Position numbers and translations under genes: made by a program. DNA of 64,000 bases, from the NCBI GenBank assembly GCA_022496805.1, contig CM040088.1, forward strand, positions 29,456,452 through 29,520,451, read 5' to 3'. The notes under the pieces were generated by a model. The model ran no database searches. It saw only the letters and a list, made by a program, of their open reading frames with translations, and was not told the origin of the DNA. The stretch comes from Pohlia nutans (lineage: Eukaryota > Streptophyta > Bryopsida > Bryales > Mniaceae). Below, in pieces: positions 53,817-63,570 of this stretch; positions within the stretch are counted from its first letter, which is position 1, and each line of letters begins with the position of its first letter.

Positions 53817-55441
53817 ACAACAGCAAGAGATGCATTTTTAGAAACCCTAGTGTTATTCATGAATGGAAAAACATATGAACATTTGATTGGCACCAAAATA
53901 GGTAAGTCTCTGTTTAATGAAAATGGTCACCGTCATTTAGCAGTTGACCTTCTGTTATATGCCAACTTTGACAACCTTGATGTCTTCATTTGGGCTAGTA
54001 TCCAAAAGATCTTATTTGATGGTAAGTGATGCAAAAGTATCAATCATCTTTTATGATTCATTTGATTTTTTTTACAATGACTAATCTTATCTTCTATCAA
54101 TGCATTGTATAATCAAATTGTAAAGCGACAAGGGTGATATTCAAGGGTTTAAACAACAATAGTCACACAACATTGCAAGATGCAAAGAGTAAGTTAATCC
54201 TTACAACAGGGTAATGGGTAGCCCTCGATTACTAATGTTGAGTGGTATTAAACCTCTTAGACACCTTGTTGCGTTCAACATTACCACCATTTTTTACAAT
54301 CCTTTTGTCAGTTACCATATGGAAAACAATCCCACCAATTCCTTGTGAGTATCCACGAATGAAGAAGTAGAAGTCTCACTAATCAAGGTAGTAGGCATCA
54401 CCAAATTTGGCAGCTACATTGAAATTGTCAATGGCATAGCACAGATAAATCTCAAGCGTTTTAATTTTACAAATATTTTTAGGTCTTGATTTAGTTACGT
54501 TATAAGTTGATAGCATATTCAACATTCATATGTTATAATGAATATATTTGTGCTAAAACTCCAATTAGGGAAATGAAAATTTTCAATCATATTCTTAAAT
54601 GTTTTTTTTTCTCTCAAGAAACAATTGCTTTTGAAAAAATGAGTTTCTTAAATTTTTGGCATTTTTGTTTAGAAATATTTTACACCAAATCTGCTACCGG
54701 TAGTAGGTTGTAGTATATGTGTAGACATCTTTTTTTAATTTTATAATTAAATTCCCAATGGTCAAAAATTGATTTTTCCAACAATGTGTAGGTGATGCTA
54801 AAGCTTGCAGCAGATGTTGCAAGTACCAACTACATATCTAATGTTGGAAAAAAATTCCATGATAAGCAATAGCACTCTAAATGCACAAATTTTGCAAGCA
54901 AGAATCATTGCTGCAATTCTCTTGACCTCACCGGAGTTTCAAGCACTAGTAGCATGGAGTGGAAATATTTTGCATAAGATTTGGGGGCCTTGATCTTGGG
55001 GTTATTTTAAGATAGCTAGTTTAGAGGCAAATGAAAATCCAAAAGTGCGGTTTAACTACTTCAAAGATTCATATGACTTGGCCACATATGAGAAAGGCAT
55101 TTGCACAGTTTTGAACACTATAAATGCACTATCTCTTTTGTCTTTACAATACACCAATGAATATGTTTTGGACGAATTGTGTCTTGCTAATTACGCGGTT
55201 GAGAGCACTTGGCCACAAAGGAACTTTGGAAATATTACACAAGATTCAATTAATATTCGGCAATGGTGTTTAGAAACTATGCAAACAATATGGCATTACC
55301 ATGGTGGGTGTCTTGTTGGACCTGTGATTGATCAAAATTATCGAGTTGAAGGAGTGGCATCTCTTTGAGTAATTGACGGATTCACTTTTTGGCATTCACC
55401 TAGTACCAATATGCAAGCAACATTAATGATGTTGGGAAGGT
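53817..55441 (+). pseudogene. Decayed HOTHEAD-like GMC oxidoreductase
   Basis: Reading frames not starting at ATG give clear matches to the plant HOTHEAD/mandelonitrile-lyase class. 53817-54020: TYEHLIGTKIGKSLFNENGH then LAVDLLLYAN. 54210-54450: MGSPRLLMLSGIKPL and VSLIKVVGITKFGSYIE. 54920-55370: PKVRFNYFKDSYDLATYEKG and TIWHYHGGCLVGPVIDQNYR. 55372-55441: VIDGFTF, PSTNMQATLMMLGR. The active-site WHYHGGC is kept. Breaks: no FAD-binding N-terminus, frameshift near 54211, stops near 54351, 54991 and at 55366-55368. GT/AG-like intron borders remain (GATG|GTAAGT at about 54020), so it arose from a gene copy, not a retrocopy. The short ORFs at 54805 and 55045 are its fragments. Confidence 0.85.
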
Positions 55442-56238
55442 GTGTGTGCCCCTAATTCTACACTTGTTTTTTTTATTGTGAAGTTTTGATTTTCATAAAT
55501 TATGATGTTGTCAAAAGTACCATGACAGAGTGTCAAGCCTTTTGAGTTCTACCTTTCCATTTTAAATTTATTTTTAGATTAATTATGTTTTTAGATATTA
55601 AATGAAACATTAGCTTTCGTTAACTCTTAACTCATTTTGCGATTAATTTGGCAAGTACATAGGAGTAAAACTTCTTCACGAAAGACTTGGGTGTTGAGTT
55701 GATGCTTGATTAAATCCAAAAATTGTCGGTAGAATTAGCTACATAGTAAATTTTGATATCACGACTTGGTTTCATTGTTATGAGTTCAATCTTAATTACA
55801 ATTATATATTTATTGTATATTTAGAATGGATTTGCATTGGTCGGTTATGCAATGTGGCATAGGCCTTAAACCATAGCATTTTTCAAGACAATAAGGTGAA
55901 GAGAACTTATTTTGTTCCTAGGTAAGCCCAATGTTCTATAAAAGTGCACTTAAACCATCCTTTTTAGATTGTGAATTCAAACGCATTGACCAATCAAGTT
56001 CTTGTTTTTTATCAAAAATTAATTTAAATATTTGGGTGTTACGAGTTCAGAGAGACAATTCAAAAGCATGAATTCCAAAGAATATTGTTGTTGATATCGG
56101 TACACATGGAGAACGTTGCTTAAAGTGCCGCAACTAAGAACATTTCCGCTAGTCGGACTACTATCATTTGTAAAATTACTTTATAAATATTAAAGTCCCC
56201 ATTCAACTTTAGAAAACTTTTAGCCAATCAAACCACTC
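55442..56238. other. Unassigned AT-rich intergenic sequence
   Basis: Downstream of the GMC pseudogene. No supported feature. Confidence 0.3.
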
Positions 56239-56789
56239 TTAACCCTTAAGCATCCACACTACAATTACCCGGTCAAACCTCATCAATTCCTCACATTTTA
56301 AAATATATTATATTTTTTTGGTATTTTTCTCATATAAGGTATTGTTAAACCAATTTATCCTGATTTTTTTAATAATTACTTAAATAAAAATAAAATTTAT
56401 AAAAAAATTCAAAGTTTTTTTTGGTTAAAATCATAGTAATTACAAAATGCTTAAAATGGTATTTTTTTTAGGAAAAATGTAAAAAATAGTGATGAACAAC
56501 AAGGTGAAGATGGCATGCTTCTTGAACTTATATAAAAAGAAATTTGGTAGAAAAACGTTTTCTGTAGTGTATATTGGAATTTTAGAATTTTGAACTTTAA
56601 AGTGCTGTAAAAAACGCAATTTTAACAATTTTGAAGAATGGTAAATTGGACTAAAAAGTAGAAGATAGCTCCCACACTTTCTTAGTTGAGACATTTTCAT
56701 TTGAAACTAGGAACTAGGTGAAAATCAACGGTTGACTGAAAAACGACCAAACATCGCCCCACGGAGCTCCTTGCACACTTAAGGGTTAA
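56239..56789 (-). mobile_element. piggyBac-like MITE, family F copy 2 (inverted)
   Basis: A 551-bp element from TTAACCCTTAAGCATCC to GCACACTTAAGGGTTAA, inverse of 16343-16893. The minus ORF 56700-56440 inside it resembles the ORF in copy 1 only because the elements are homologous. Confidence 0.78.
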
Positions 56790-57106
56790 CTAGTAAGGTG
56801 GGAGTACCTAAAACCGCCCATTTAAGCTACTATGCTTGGATTTTTTCGAAAATCAAATTGGGACTATTTTTGGTTGATAAATAGATAAGATTCAGAATGA
56901 AATCAAAAAATGAATATTATTCTCAATTAAAATGTAATTTATATGAATTTTGAAAGCGAAAAGGTTGTACCCACTTGTGCTACATAAGTGGTGGTTTTCT
57001 CAACACAAAAAGCATCATGAATTACATCCTAGACGCTCCAACTTCACCCACTTGTAAAAGCCTTTTGATTGAATGACAAGTGATCGTTTTTTAGTTCCTT
57101 GGAACA
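56790..57106. other. Short spacer before the Tc1 transposon
   Basis: No feature seen between the family F element and the TA target of the Tc1 element. Confidence 0.3.
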
Positions 57107-58738
57107 TACAGTGACTGCCAAAACTGAGTACGAACACAGCTTACTGAAATTTAACAAACAATGTAGGGAAATTGGATGCGTCAAAAATGAAACCATAAAT
57201 TGCACAGGATTACCATTGCAATCAGTCATACTTCCATGGGGATTGAGGTCTATTACACACATGTATGCATGTTAAAAAAAAAGTAAAGTGAAGTTCAGTC
57301 CAAAACTCAGTTTTGCTCACATTAGCTGGAACAAAGTTAAAAATTTGTCCACCTACCCTTAGCAACTATAACAGCTGCAATGCGCTTAAGCATGCTTTTA
57401 TACAAGTTCTTACACTCACTGGGAGTAATTGAAGCCCAACAATCCTCAACACGCTCCCACAATTCTAACATTCCTTTGGGAGGTCTCTCATATTGGTTGA
57501 GTCGACATTTTAAAGTTGCCCACAAATGTTCGATCGGATTCAAGTCTGGAGATTGCGCCGGCCACTTCAAAAGAGTGAATTCTTGCGAATTCAGCCAACG
57601 GCGCACACTCTTGGATGTATGCTTTGGGTCATTATCCTGTTGAAAAATCAAATTGGCAGGATCTAGATTGTATGTATGCAGTGTATGAACCCGTTCTCGC
57701 TCTAAAATTTCTCTATACATGTACTGATCCATTCTTCCCTCAATCCTACACATCATACCAAGGCCACTCGGAGTCATGCAACCCCACATCATCACTCCCC
57801 CACCTCCAAAGTTGACAGTTTGTTGCACTATTCCAGCACTTCTACTCTGTCCATCACGAAACCAACACCAACTGCGACCATCAGAGTAAAATCGGTTGAT
57901 TTTTGTTTCATCAGAAAATACTACACAATCCCAATCATCATCAGTCCAATGGCAATGACGTCTAGCAAATTCTAATTGTCCTTTAATTTGAAGAAGTGTG
58001 AGCTTTGGTTTCTTTTGCTTCACTTCACATTTCAAACCTGCTTTTCGTAACATTCTCCTCACAGTACTATCACTCATACCAACATGAAGCTCCTCTCAAG
58101 TAATTTCCAACTTTGTGTGCAGTTTCTAAGCCACCTATAGTGATTTCTCTCACACAAGCCCTGCGATCAGCTGCACTGTACACCTATGGCCTGCCACCAA
58201 AACTGCGATTCACATCACTCAACTCACTCAAATGTTGCTTATGAAATTGTGCAACCCAACTTTGGGATACTTGTAAGTCTCTAGCAACATTTCTAGTACT
58301 TTCACCCCTCCTCAACTTTTCTAAAGTAGCTTCTTCTATCTGCTTTCTATCAACAACAGAGAGAGACCTTAATGAAACCATTTTGCTCAATTTGCATACA
58401 TGATGTGCACTGAATAGGGACACAATTATAAATGTGAAGGCCAAGAACATGCCCATCCAAAAAAATAGACCCAGAAAACCACTTGTGCATGTCAAATTTG
58501 TAGCATTCACCGCGTAATCCAAGTGTGAGCATAACTGAGTTTTAGAGCTAATTTACTTTGATCTATATCTTTCTCAAATCATTTTGCATTGCTGGACTTG
58601 TAATTTGGTAGCCACATCATTTACTTGAATGTATACTTGTGCCGTCAAGTGATTTGGCATTAAATGCAGTAAATTATAAAATATGAATGGCTAAAGGTAG
58701 ACTAAGCTATTTCGTACTCAGTTTTGACAGTCACTGTA
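57107..58738 (-). mobile_element. Tc1-like (DD34E) DNA transposon
   Basis: A 1632-bp element flanked by TA. The left tip TACAGTGACTGCCAAAACTG is repeated inverted at the right edge (CAGTTTTGACAGTCACTGTA) with one mismatch over about 28 bp. Inner tip-like copies (AAAACTCAGTTTTGCTCAC near 57302; inverse near 58528) make an IR/DR-like arrangement with about 200 bp between repeats. It encodes one transposase, broken, on the minus strand. It sits between a family F MITE and a hAT-like MITE, so it is integrated in the plant chromosome. Confidence 0.92.
57337..58381 (-). pseudogene. Tc1 transposase, broken by a stop and a frameshift
   Basis: The coding region starts at ATG 58381 (MVSLRSLSVVDRKQIEEATL), giving a paired-type helix-turn-helix for tip binding. 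The C-terminal ORF 58077-57337 has the DDE/RNase-H fold: D in VVFSDETKI, D in IFQQDNDPKHTS, E in SPDLNPIEHLW, with exactly 34 residues between the last two (DD34E), plus the GGGGVMMWGC motif. About 348 codons in total, the normal length. Breaks: TAG at about 58181-58183 after SFGGRP, and a frame change at about 58090-58105 (in GAGAGGAG). The catalytic part is intact but no full product can be made from this copy. Plant mariners usually are DD39D, so this class is unusual here. Confidence 0.9.
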
Positions 58739-59211
58739 CAAGTGATCAACTTTAGGTTCCTTGGGCTGTGGTAGCTCAAGGCACCTACAGGACCAAAATG
58801 GGGAATGCTCGAACATTGCACAAGATTTGGCAGAAAATTAATGTCAAGAACAAGAGTGGTCTTTGATTGCCAACCCCATGGCCGGCTTTGGTGGACAAAA
58901 AATCAAAGAGCCAACAAAACAGATAACGCTTCAGTTTTGCATTGCAATTAATTCCAAGGATTGAAGAAAACCACTGGCCCGTGCAATTCCATACTTTCAC
59001 AATAGAGCAGAAATTTCTTCACCCTCAAACCTATGAGGTCTTGGAACTCACTCCTTCCTTGAACAACATTACAGGATAACTTGTGTCCATATATGACTGC
59101 TCATGTATCAATGATTGTGCAACTATGTTCTTATGACTGTGCACTCAAATTGATTAGCAACAGTAATAAGAATTAGGAATGACAGTAACAGTTGTGAGCA
59201 ATAATAGAAAC
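58739..59211. other. Unassigned spacer
   Basis: Between the Tc1 element and hAT-like family D copy 3. No supported gene. Confidence 0.3.
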
Positions 59212-59737
59212 CGTGGTTTCTTTTTTTTGGCTTTTTATAGCCAGTTTGCTACAGAAATCCATTGGGAGAATCACCATATGGGAACATAATGAGAAAAATG
59301 CCACCTCATGTAGCCACCAAGGCAATGGATTGCAAGCCAGGTTGGGACTTTGTGAGCAACAAGTAGTGGATGAAAAGGCCAAGATGTTGGATGAAAAAGA
59401 TAGGATGTATGAAGGGTTTTGCGAAAGGGCAAGATGTTGAATGAAAAAAATAGGATGTATGAAAAAACAAAGATTTGTCGCCAAGTTTTTCAAATAAAAA
59501 TTTAAAAAACAAGCGGCTAGTCGCATAGTCTCTGCCTTCATATTTACCCTAGATTTACCTTTATGGCATGTTTATATTGTTCAGCCATGTAACTCCTTGA
59601 AAACGATGCGTTTCCGTAGTCTCTACCCTGGTGGGGCAGAGACAATAAAGGATCAAAAAGCCAACTCATTCACTTGCATGCAAGCTTTGTAGCCTAAAGT
59701 TAGATGACCAGAAAGCCAGAGAAAAAATAAAACCCTG
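59212..59737 (+). mobile_element. hAT-like MITE, family D copy 3
   Basis: Tips CGTGGTTTC and AAAACCCTG, with flanks ATAGAAAC and ATAAGAAC as a worn 8-bp duplication. It shares ATCCATTGGGAGAATCACC and following text with copies 1 and 2. It is interrupted by mini-element E at 59527-59643. Confidence 0.72.
59527..59643 (+). mobile_element. Mini-element E, copy 2, nested in family D
   Basis: GTCTCTGCC and GGCAGAGAC bound about 117 bp nearly identical to 16049-16164. Its absence from the other D copies shows it is an insertion. Confidence 0.65.
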
Positions 59738-59745
59738 ATAAGAAC

Positions 59746-60211
59746 CAGAGTGCCATTTGTCAAAATAAGTCATCAAAGTGTGCTGGGCCTGAGAGACTCG
59801 CATGCAGGCATCCATGCAACTGCTGATGAAAAGCAGCAACAATCATGGCCGATTCAGTGCTTGCTGATCATATCGATCTCTCTCTCTTTTCCACATGCTC
59901 TTCATCCGGAGTATGGACTCAACTTTGCATGACACATTTGATGAGCATGCAAACTCGAGCTTTGAGTCTACATTGTGAAATTTCGACAACTGTTCAGATT
60001 CCCTTATCGTTCCATCGACATGACAAGTGGAAAGATATCTGTGGCACCTTAGCTAGTCTCATTGCATGCTGAGCTTCTTCTCACAAGAATTACAACTTCC
60101 TTCGATCTGTATATAAGAGGCTCTCTGCAATGCAAGCTTTGAAATCGTGAGTTGAAACAAACGCAATTCAGTCAGAGCTTGCTTACAATCCATCAACTGT
60201 GCAGAATCACA
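59746..60211 (+). promoter_or_regulatory. Promoter region of the lumen-protein gene
   Basis: TATATAAG at 60111-60118 is a canonical TATA box, about 95 bp before the ATG at 60212 and placing transcription start near 60145. Upstream sequence is non-repetitive. Short ORFs here have no domain. Confidence 0.6.
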
Positions 60212-60914
60212 ATGGCTTCAACCTCGGCAATGGCGCTCTCTGGATCAGCTGTGGCAGCATCCAACCGCCTCTCATGCAGTGCAGCTTTCGGATCATCGAG
60301 CTTGCAGAAACTGACTGTAGTGCGACCTGCTGCGAAGGCTTTGCGCAAGTGTGGCGAATCAAGAGCTAGCTTGAACGATGATGAGGTGAGAATTTATCAT
60401 GACCGCTCATGTTAGATATATCCGCTCCATTGATTGAGTGTTGGCTTTGAAGTGGGGCTACTAACATTGTTTACGATTCGGTTTGATTGCTTTGTAGGAG
60501 CGAAGCAAGCCACAAATGCTGGTGGCAATTGTCGCGGCTGGAGCGGCATTGGCATTGAACGTTGGAGCTCCGGTGTCGCCGGCAGTGGCGGGACTGTTCG
60601 ATAGGGGCGCGTCGTCCGAATTCCCTGGAAAGGAAGGAACTGGCAACAAGGTGGGCCAAAGCTCGGACGTGCGGGGGTTAGCCGGCACTCCGTTTGGTGA
60701 GGGAGCAGGAAACGTGGTTGGCGACAACTCCGCCACCCGAGCCCTATCTTCATCCGGCACTCCCTTGGGAGAGGGCAGCAGCGGTGGATCCGGCGTGAAC
60801 GTGGGCGAGCTCGTGCAGGGAGCTCCGGATGTTGGTGGCGCTGTTGCCGACGCCAAGAAATCCGCCACAGACATTGCGGGAGACGTGAAGAGCAAGCTTC
60901 CCGGCGGAAACTAA
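60212..60914 (+). CDS. Predicted thylakoid-lumen protein, unknown function
   Basis: Two exons, 60212-60385 and 60498-60914, give 196 aa. Residues 1-55 are rich in S, A, R and K and lack acids, like a chloroplast transit peptide. Residues about 63-88 form a hydrophobic stretch (MLVAIVAAGAALALNVGAPV) ending SPAVAGL, an A-x-A thylakoid processing site at about residue 90. This bipartite leader predicts delivery to the lumen by the Sec route (no twin arginine is seen). The mature part, about 105 aa, is Gly/Ser-rich with 2-3 degenerate units of the type TPFGEGAGNVVGDNS, then a C-terminal segment (VGGAVADAKKSATDIAGDVK) that may be an amphipathic helix. I do not recognise the family. The minus ORFs over this locus are GC-driven shadows. 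Confidence 0.78.
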
Positions 60915-61030
60915 ACCCGGCGGACACCAACTTTCCAAATTCGTCAGATGTTGTACATGATGTCTGACGTACTAGTTGGAAGTCTAGCTACACGATGTTC
61001 ACTGCCGTTTGGCGTATATAGCTCTTAATC

Positions 61031-61598
61031 AGGATGTTGTATGAAATTTCCAGTAAGTTTGTAATATGAATTGTACGATCGTTGTGCACAAGACTATTGA
61101 CTGTACATTAATGTGCTGATGATTCGTAACGAACCTGGTCTTACTTGCAAGTGATCCGTGTCAGGTACTGCTACAGCAGAAATTACGGATGGACACGATT
61201 GCTACGATAGCAGATCCTCCTGTCTGTACTTCAGATAATTGTCTCGTTTCCAATTTGTAAACCCGCCAAAGAAAATCGTCGTGCTCAAAACTTGCAATGA
61301 TATTGACTGTACATTGTATGGGCATGTGCACCCATAATCGTCACTAGCAGGATGTTGTATGAAATTACCAGTAAGTTTGTAAAATGAATTGTACGATCGT
61401 TGTGCACAAGACTTGCAATGATATTGACTATACATTACTGTATTGATGATTCGTAACAAACCTGGTCTTACTTGCAAGTGATCCGTGTTAGTTACTGCTA
61501 CAGCTAATTGCTTGAATTTACGGATGGAAGCAATTGCAACGATGGCAGATTCACCTGTCTGTACTTGGGATCATTGTCACGTTTCCAATTTCTAAAGC
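61031..61598. repeat. Direct duplication between convergent genes (period 318 bp)
   Basis: 61031-61300 and 61349-61598 are direct copies (AGGATGTTGTATGAAATT, TTGTACGATCGTTGTGCACA, TTACTTGCAAGTGATCCGTG). The unit spans the 3' flank of the plus-strand lumen gene and the last codons of the minus-strand MYND gene, so the first copy holds a dead duplicate of that C-terminus (minus strand, NWKRDN..KYRQ at about 61255-61215). Divergence is moderate. Confidence 0.85.
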
Positions 61599-62867
61599 CC
61601 GTATAGAAGTTCTCGAATTCCCGCGGGGTGAGCCGCCGCAGCACATCACTCTTAGGATCGGAGTTTCTGGATGCATTCCCATTCCAAGGGAATCTTCGAA
61701 GACAGGCTGCATGACGTACTGGCAAAAGTGACAGAGCGCCTCGACGTGCTGCGGCAAAAGGTCTTTCTTTTTCGCGTGCATCACCACGACACTCCCCGCC
61801 GGCATCTGCCACTCAAACGGAGACGCCCACCCCCAGTCCTTGGCGTTAGGGTTCGCGTTCAAGTGCAGAAACGTGGCAGCTTGGTTCGCTTCATCGAACG
61901 TGGGTTTCTTCCGCCGCTTCGACTTGGTTACCGCTCCGACCTCGGATGGGATCCGTTGCACTCGGATGGGCAGCCCGACGAGCTTGGAGATTCCGGGAAT
62001 CGGTGCAGTCCACACGGGGTGCGTGATTGGGACTTTGATCGATTCAAAGTGCGCTCTGCCGCTCTTCCGGTCGCCATCGCAGTTGATTCTCACACCCAAA
62101 ACCTCTTTCTCATCTTCACCGAGGCTCAGATTGTTCAGCGTTTCGGCAACGGACGATGATGATGCAGTAGCAGGTTTAGGGTTTAGGATTTTATCACCCT
62201 TGGACAGATTGAATCCTCTTTTGAGGGTCTCATCGAGGGGGGAAACAGGCCCTTGATGGTGTTGATTGCAACTTTCGTCGCTCATGTTGACGTCGGATCC
62301 GTATGAGCGGAAGAGATCGACCACGTCGCGGAAATCGACCATGTCCATGTGAGTGTACCGTCCGGGATCGACTTTAAGAGTTAGGAGCTTCATTGCCAGC
62401 ATTCCGCCACGCCACGAGTGAAAACCCTTGCTGTCGGTGATGAGTGAAGCGATGCTGGAGTTCGGTTTCGATCCATCGACGAGGCACGTATCGCGCATGA
62501 ACACCATGATTTGATCGTGCCGAGGGCGAGAACGAATGTAGTTCCCCCAGATTCGGATCTTGTCATGGTAATCAGGCTCTCCGATGTATGGCTTGAGTTC
62601 GAAATCCTCCCAGCCAGGATCACCGTCCTCGGGCTCGCGCCACTTCGTTGTGACCCAGACGAAACGAGGCGTTTTCTCGTCCACGGGGAAGAAGATGCCT
62701 CGTCTGGCTGATGCATCATTTGGTGGCGCTTGAAGCTCCCCGCACAGGATCTGGTGTATGGACATGTCGGCTTTGAGGCATTCCGTGGAGCAGTACGCCG
62801 CGCTCTTGCACGCCTTGCAGAGGACGATGGATACGTTGCTGCACATGGTACACAATTGCGGCTCCAT
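61551..62867 (-). CDS. MYND zinc-finger protein, C-terminus probably frameshifted
   Basis: Single exon; the first ATG (62867) gives 438 aa. Residues 6-42 are a MYND finger: C6, C9, C17, C20, C26, C30, H38, C42. Such fingers bind zinc and mediate protein-protein contact. The rest (FVWVTTKWREPEDGDPGWED; IWGNYIRSRP; FHSWRGGMLAMKLLTLKVDP; PFEWQMPAGSVVVMHAKKKD) is a conserved-looking domain that I cannot name. It is not a SET domain. After HPE (about 61666) the present frame ends 27 codons later than a more protein-like frame begins: LRRLTPREFENFYTGF and NWKRDNDPKYRQ in the neighbouring frame to a stop at 61504. One base missing from the TTT at 61664-61666 (+ strand) would explain this. Convergent with the lumen-protein gene. 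Confidence 0.8.
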   Translation of the reverse strand: MEPQLCTMCSNVSIVLCKACKSAAYCSTECLKADMSIHQILCGELQAPPNDASARRGIFFPVDEKTPRFVWVTTKWREPEDGDPGWEDFELKPYIGEPDYHDKIRIWGNYIRSRPRHDQIMVFMRDTCLVDGSKPNSSIASLITDSKGFHSWRGGMLAMKLLTLKVDPGRYTHMDMVDFRDVVDLFRSYGSDVNMSDESCNQHHQGPVSPLDETLKRGFNLSKGDKILNPKPATASSSSVAETLNNLSLGEDEKEVLGVRINCDGDRKSGRAHFESIKVPITHPVWTAPIPGISKLVGLPIRVQRIPSEVGAVTKSKRRKKPTFDEANQAATFLHLNANPNAKDWGWASPFEWQMPAGSVVVMHAKKKDLLPQHVEALCHFCQYVMQPVFEDSLGMGMHPETPILRVMCCGGSPRGNSRTSIRALEIGNVTMIPSTDR

Positions 62868-63570
62868 TGTGTACAATCTCTACACAATCACAGACCAGAG
62901 TAATTACCCCTTCCAAGCAACACCGACACAACGTGACATTTGCAAGGAACGGCAATTACATGAATCCCAACGCGCTACAAACCGGATTCAACTCACAAAT
63001 AACTAACCTGATTCTCAAGATCGCTCCTCCAGTCTTCAGAACCTCCTCGCGTTATGGATCGATCACTTGCACCTGGCCATGGCCAAACTCTTGTACAATC
63101 CGAGCACAGAAACCCTTGGTCCCGGGAATCAGAAGCACAGCAATCAAGCAATGATGTCTTACAGTGCAGAACTTGATTCGTGAACACGAATAGACGCCAT
63201 TATAGCTCAGTTGCTAGCCCGGCTATGGCGATGCAATCGAGCATTGTAACCAGATTTTTCCAAATCAGCGTGCCCTGATATTTGGATGTACCATCAATTG
63301 ATGACGGACAACAATTGGGAAAATTCAATAGAAAATGTTGTAGATTGTTAACTACAAGTAAGGTGAGATGATGGAGCTTCCAGAGTGCACAAGTGACGAG
63401 GTAGCAGGGAAGACTATGTCTTTCTTCGTAAGATAAGTTACTGTAACTATTGAAGCAACACGCAGCCCCAAATCCAGCTGCCCACCACCCCTACATGAAC
63501 ATCTTTTGTCATGGAGCGGCACACAAATTGATGAAGGCCTGGAGTTTAATACCCCGTCTCTATATCCCCG
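62868..63570. other. Upstream region of the MYND gene
   Basis: Non-repetitive. It probably contains the MYND promoter and leader on the minus strand. No ORF with a recognised domain. Confidence 0.35.

Noticed and set aside
8817..56789. CCCTAAA/TTTAGGG strings as interstitial telomere repeats
   Set aside because: They occur once at each end of TTAA elements as TTAACCCCTAAA, with four C's and no tandem array, so they are transposon tips.
60412..60938. Three minus-strand ORFs of 62-172 codons
   Set aside because: They overlap the second exon of the lumen-protein gene and reflect its GC-rich composition.
61671..62711. Plus-strand ORFs (162, 138 and 66 codons)
   Set aside because: Antisense shadows of the MYND-protein exon, where long codon-balanced minus-strand sequence is the real frame.
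61551..62867. MYND protein as a SET-MYND (SMYD) methyltransferase
   Set aside because: No SET motifs (NHSC, GEELTISY type) are visible after the finger, so only the MYND domain is called.
63198..63240. TATAGCTCAGTTGCTAGCCC resembling a tRNA D-arm/A-box
   Set aside because: No B-box (GGTTCGA type), anticodon stem or acceptor pairing follows at the right distance.
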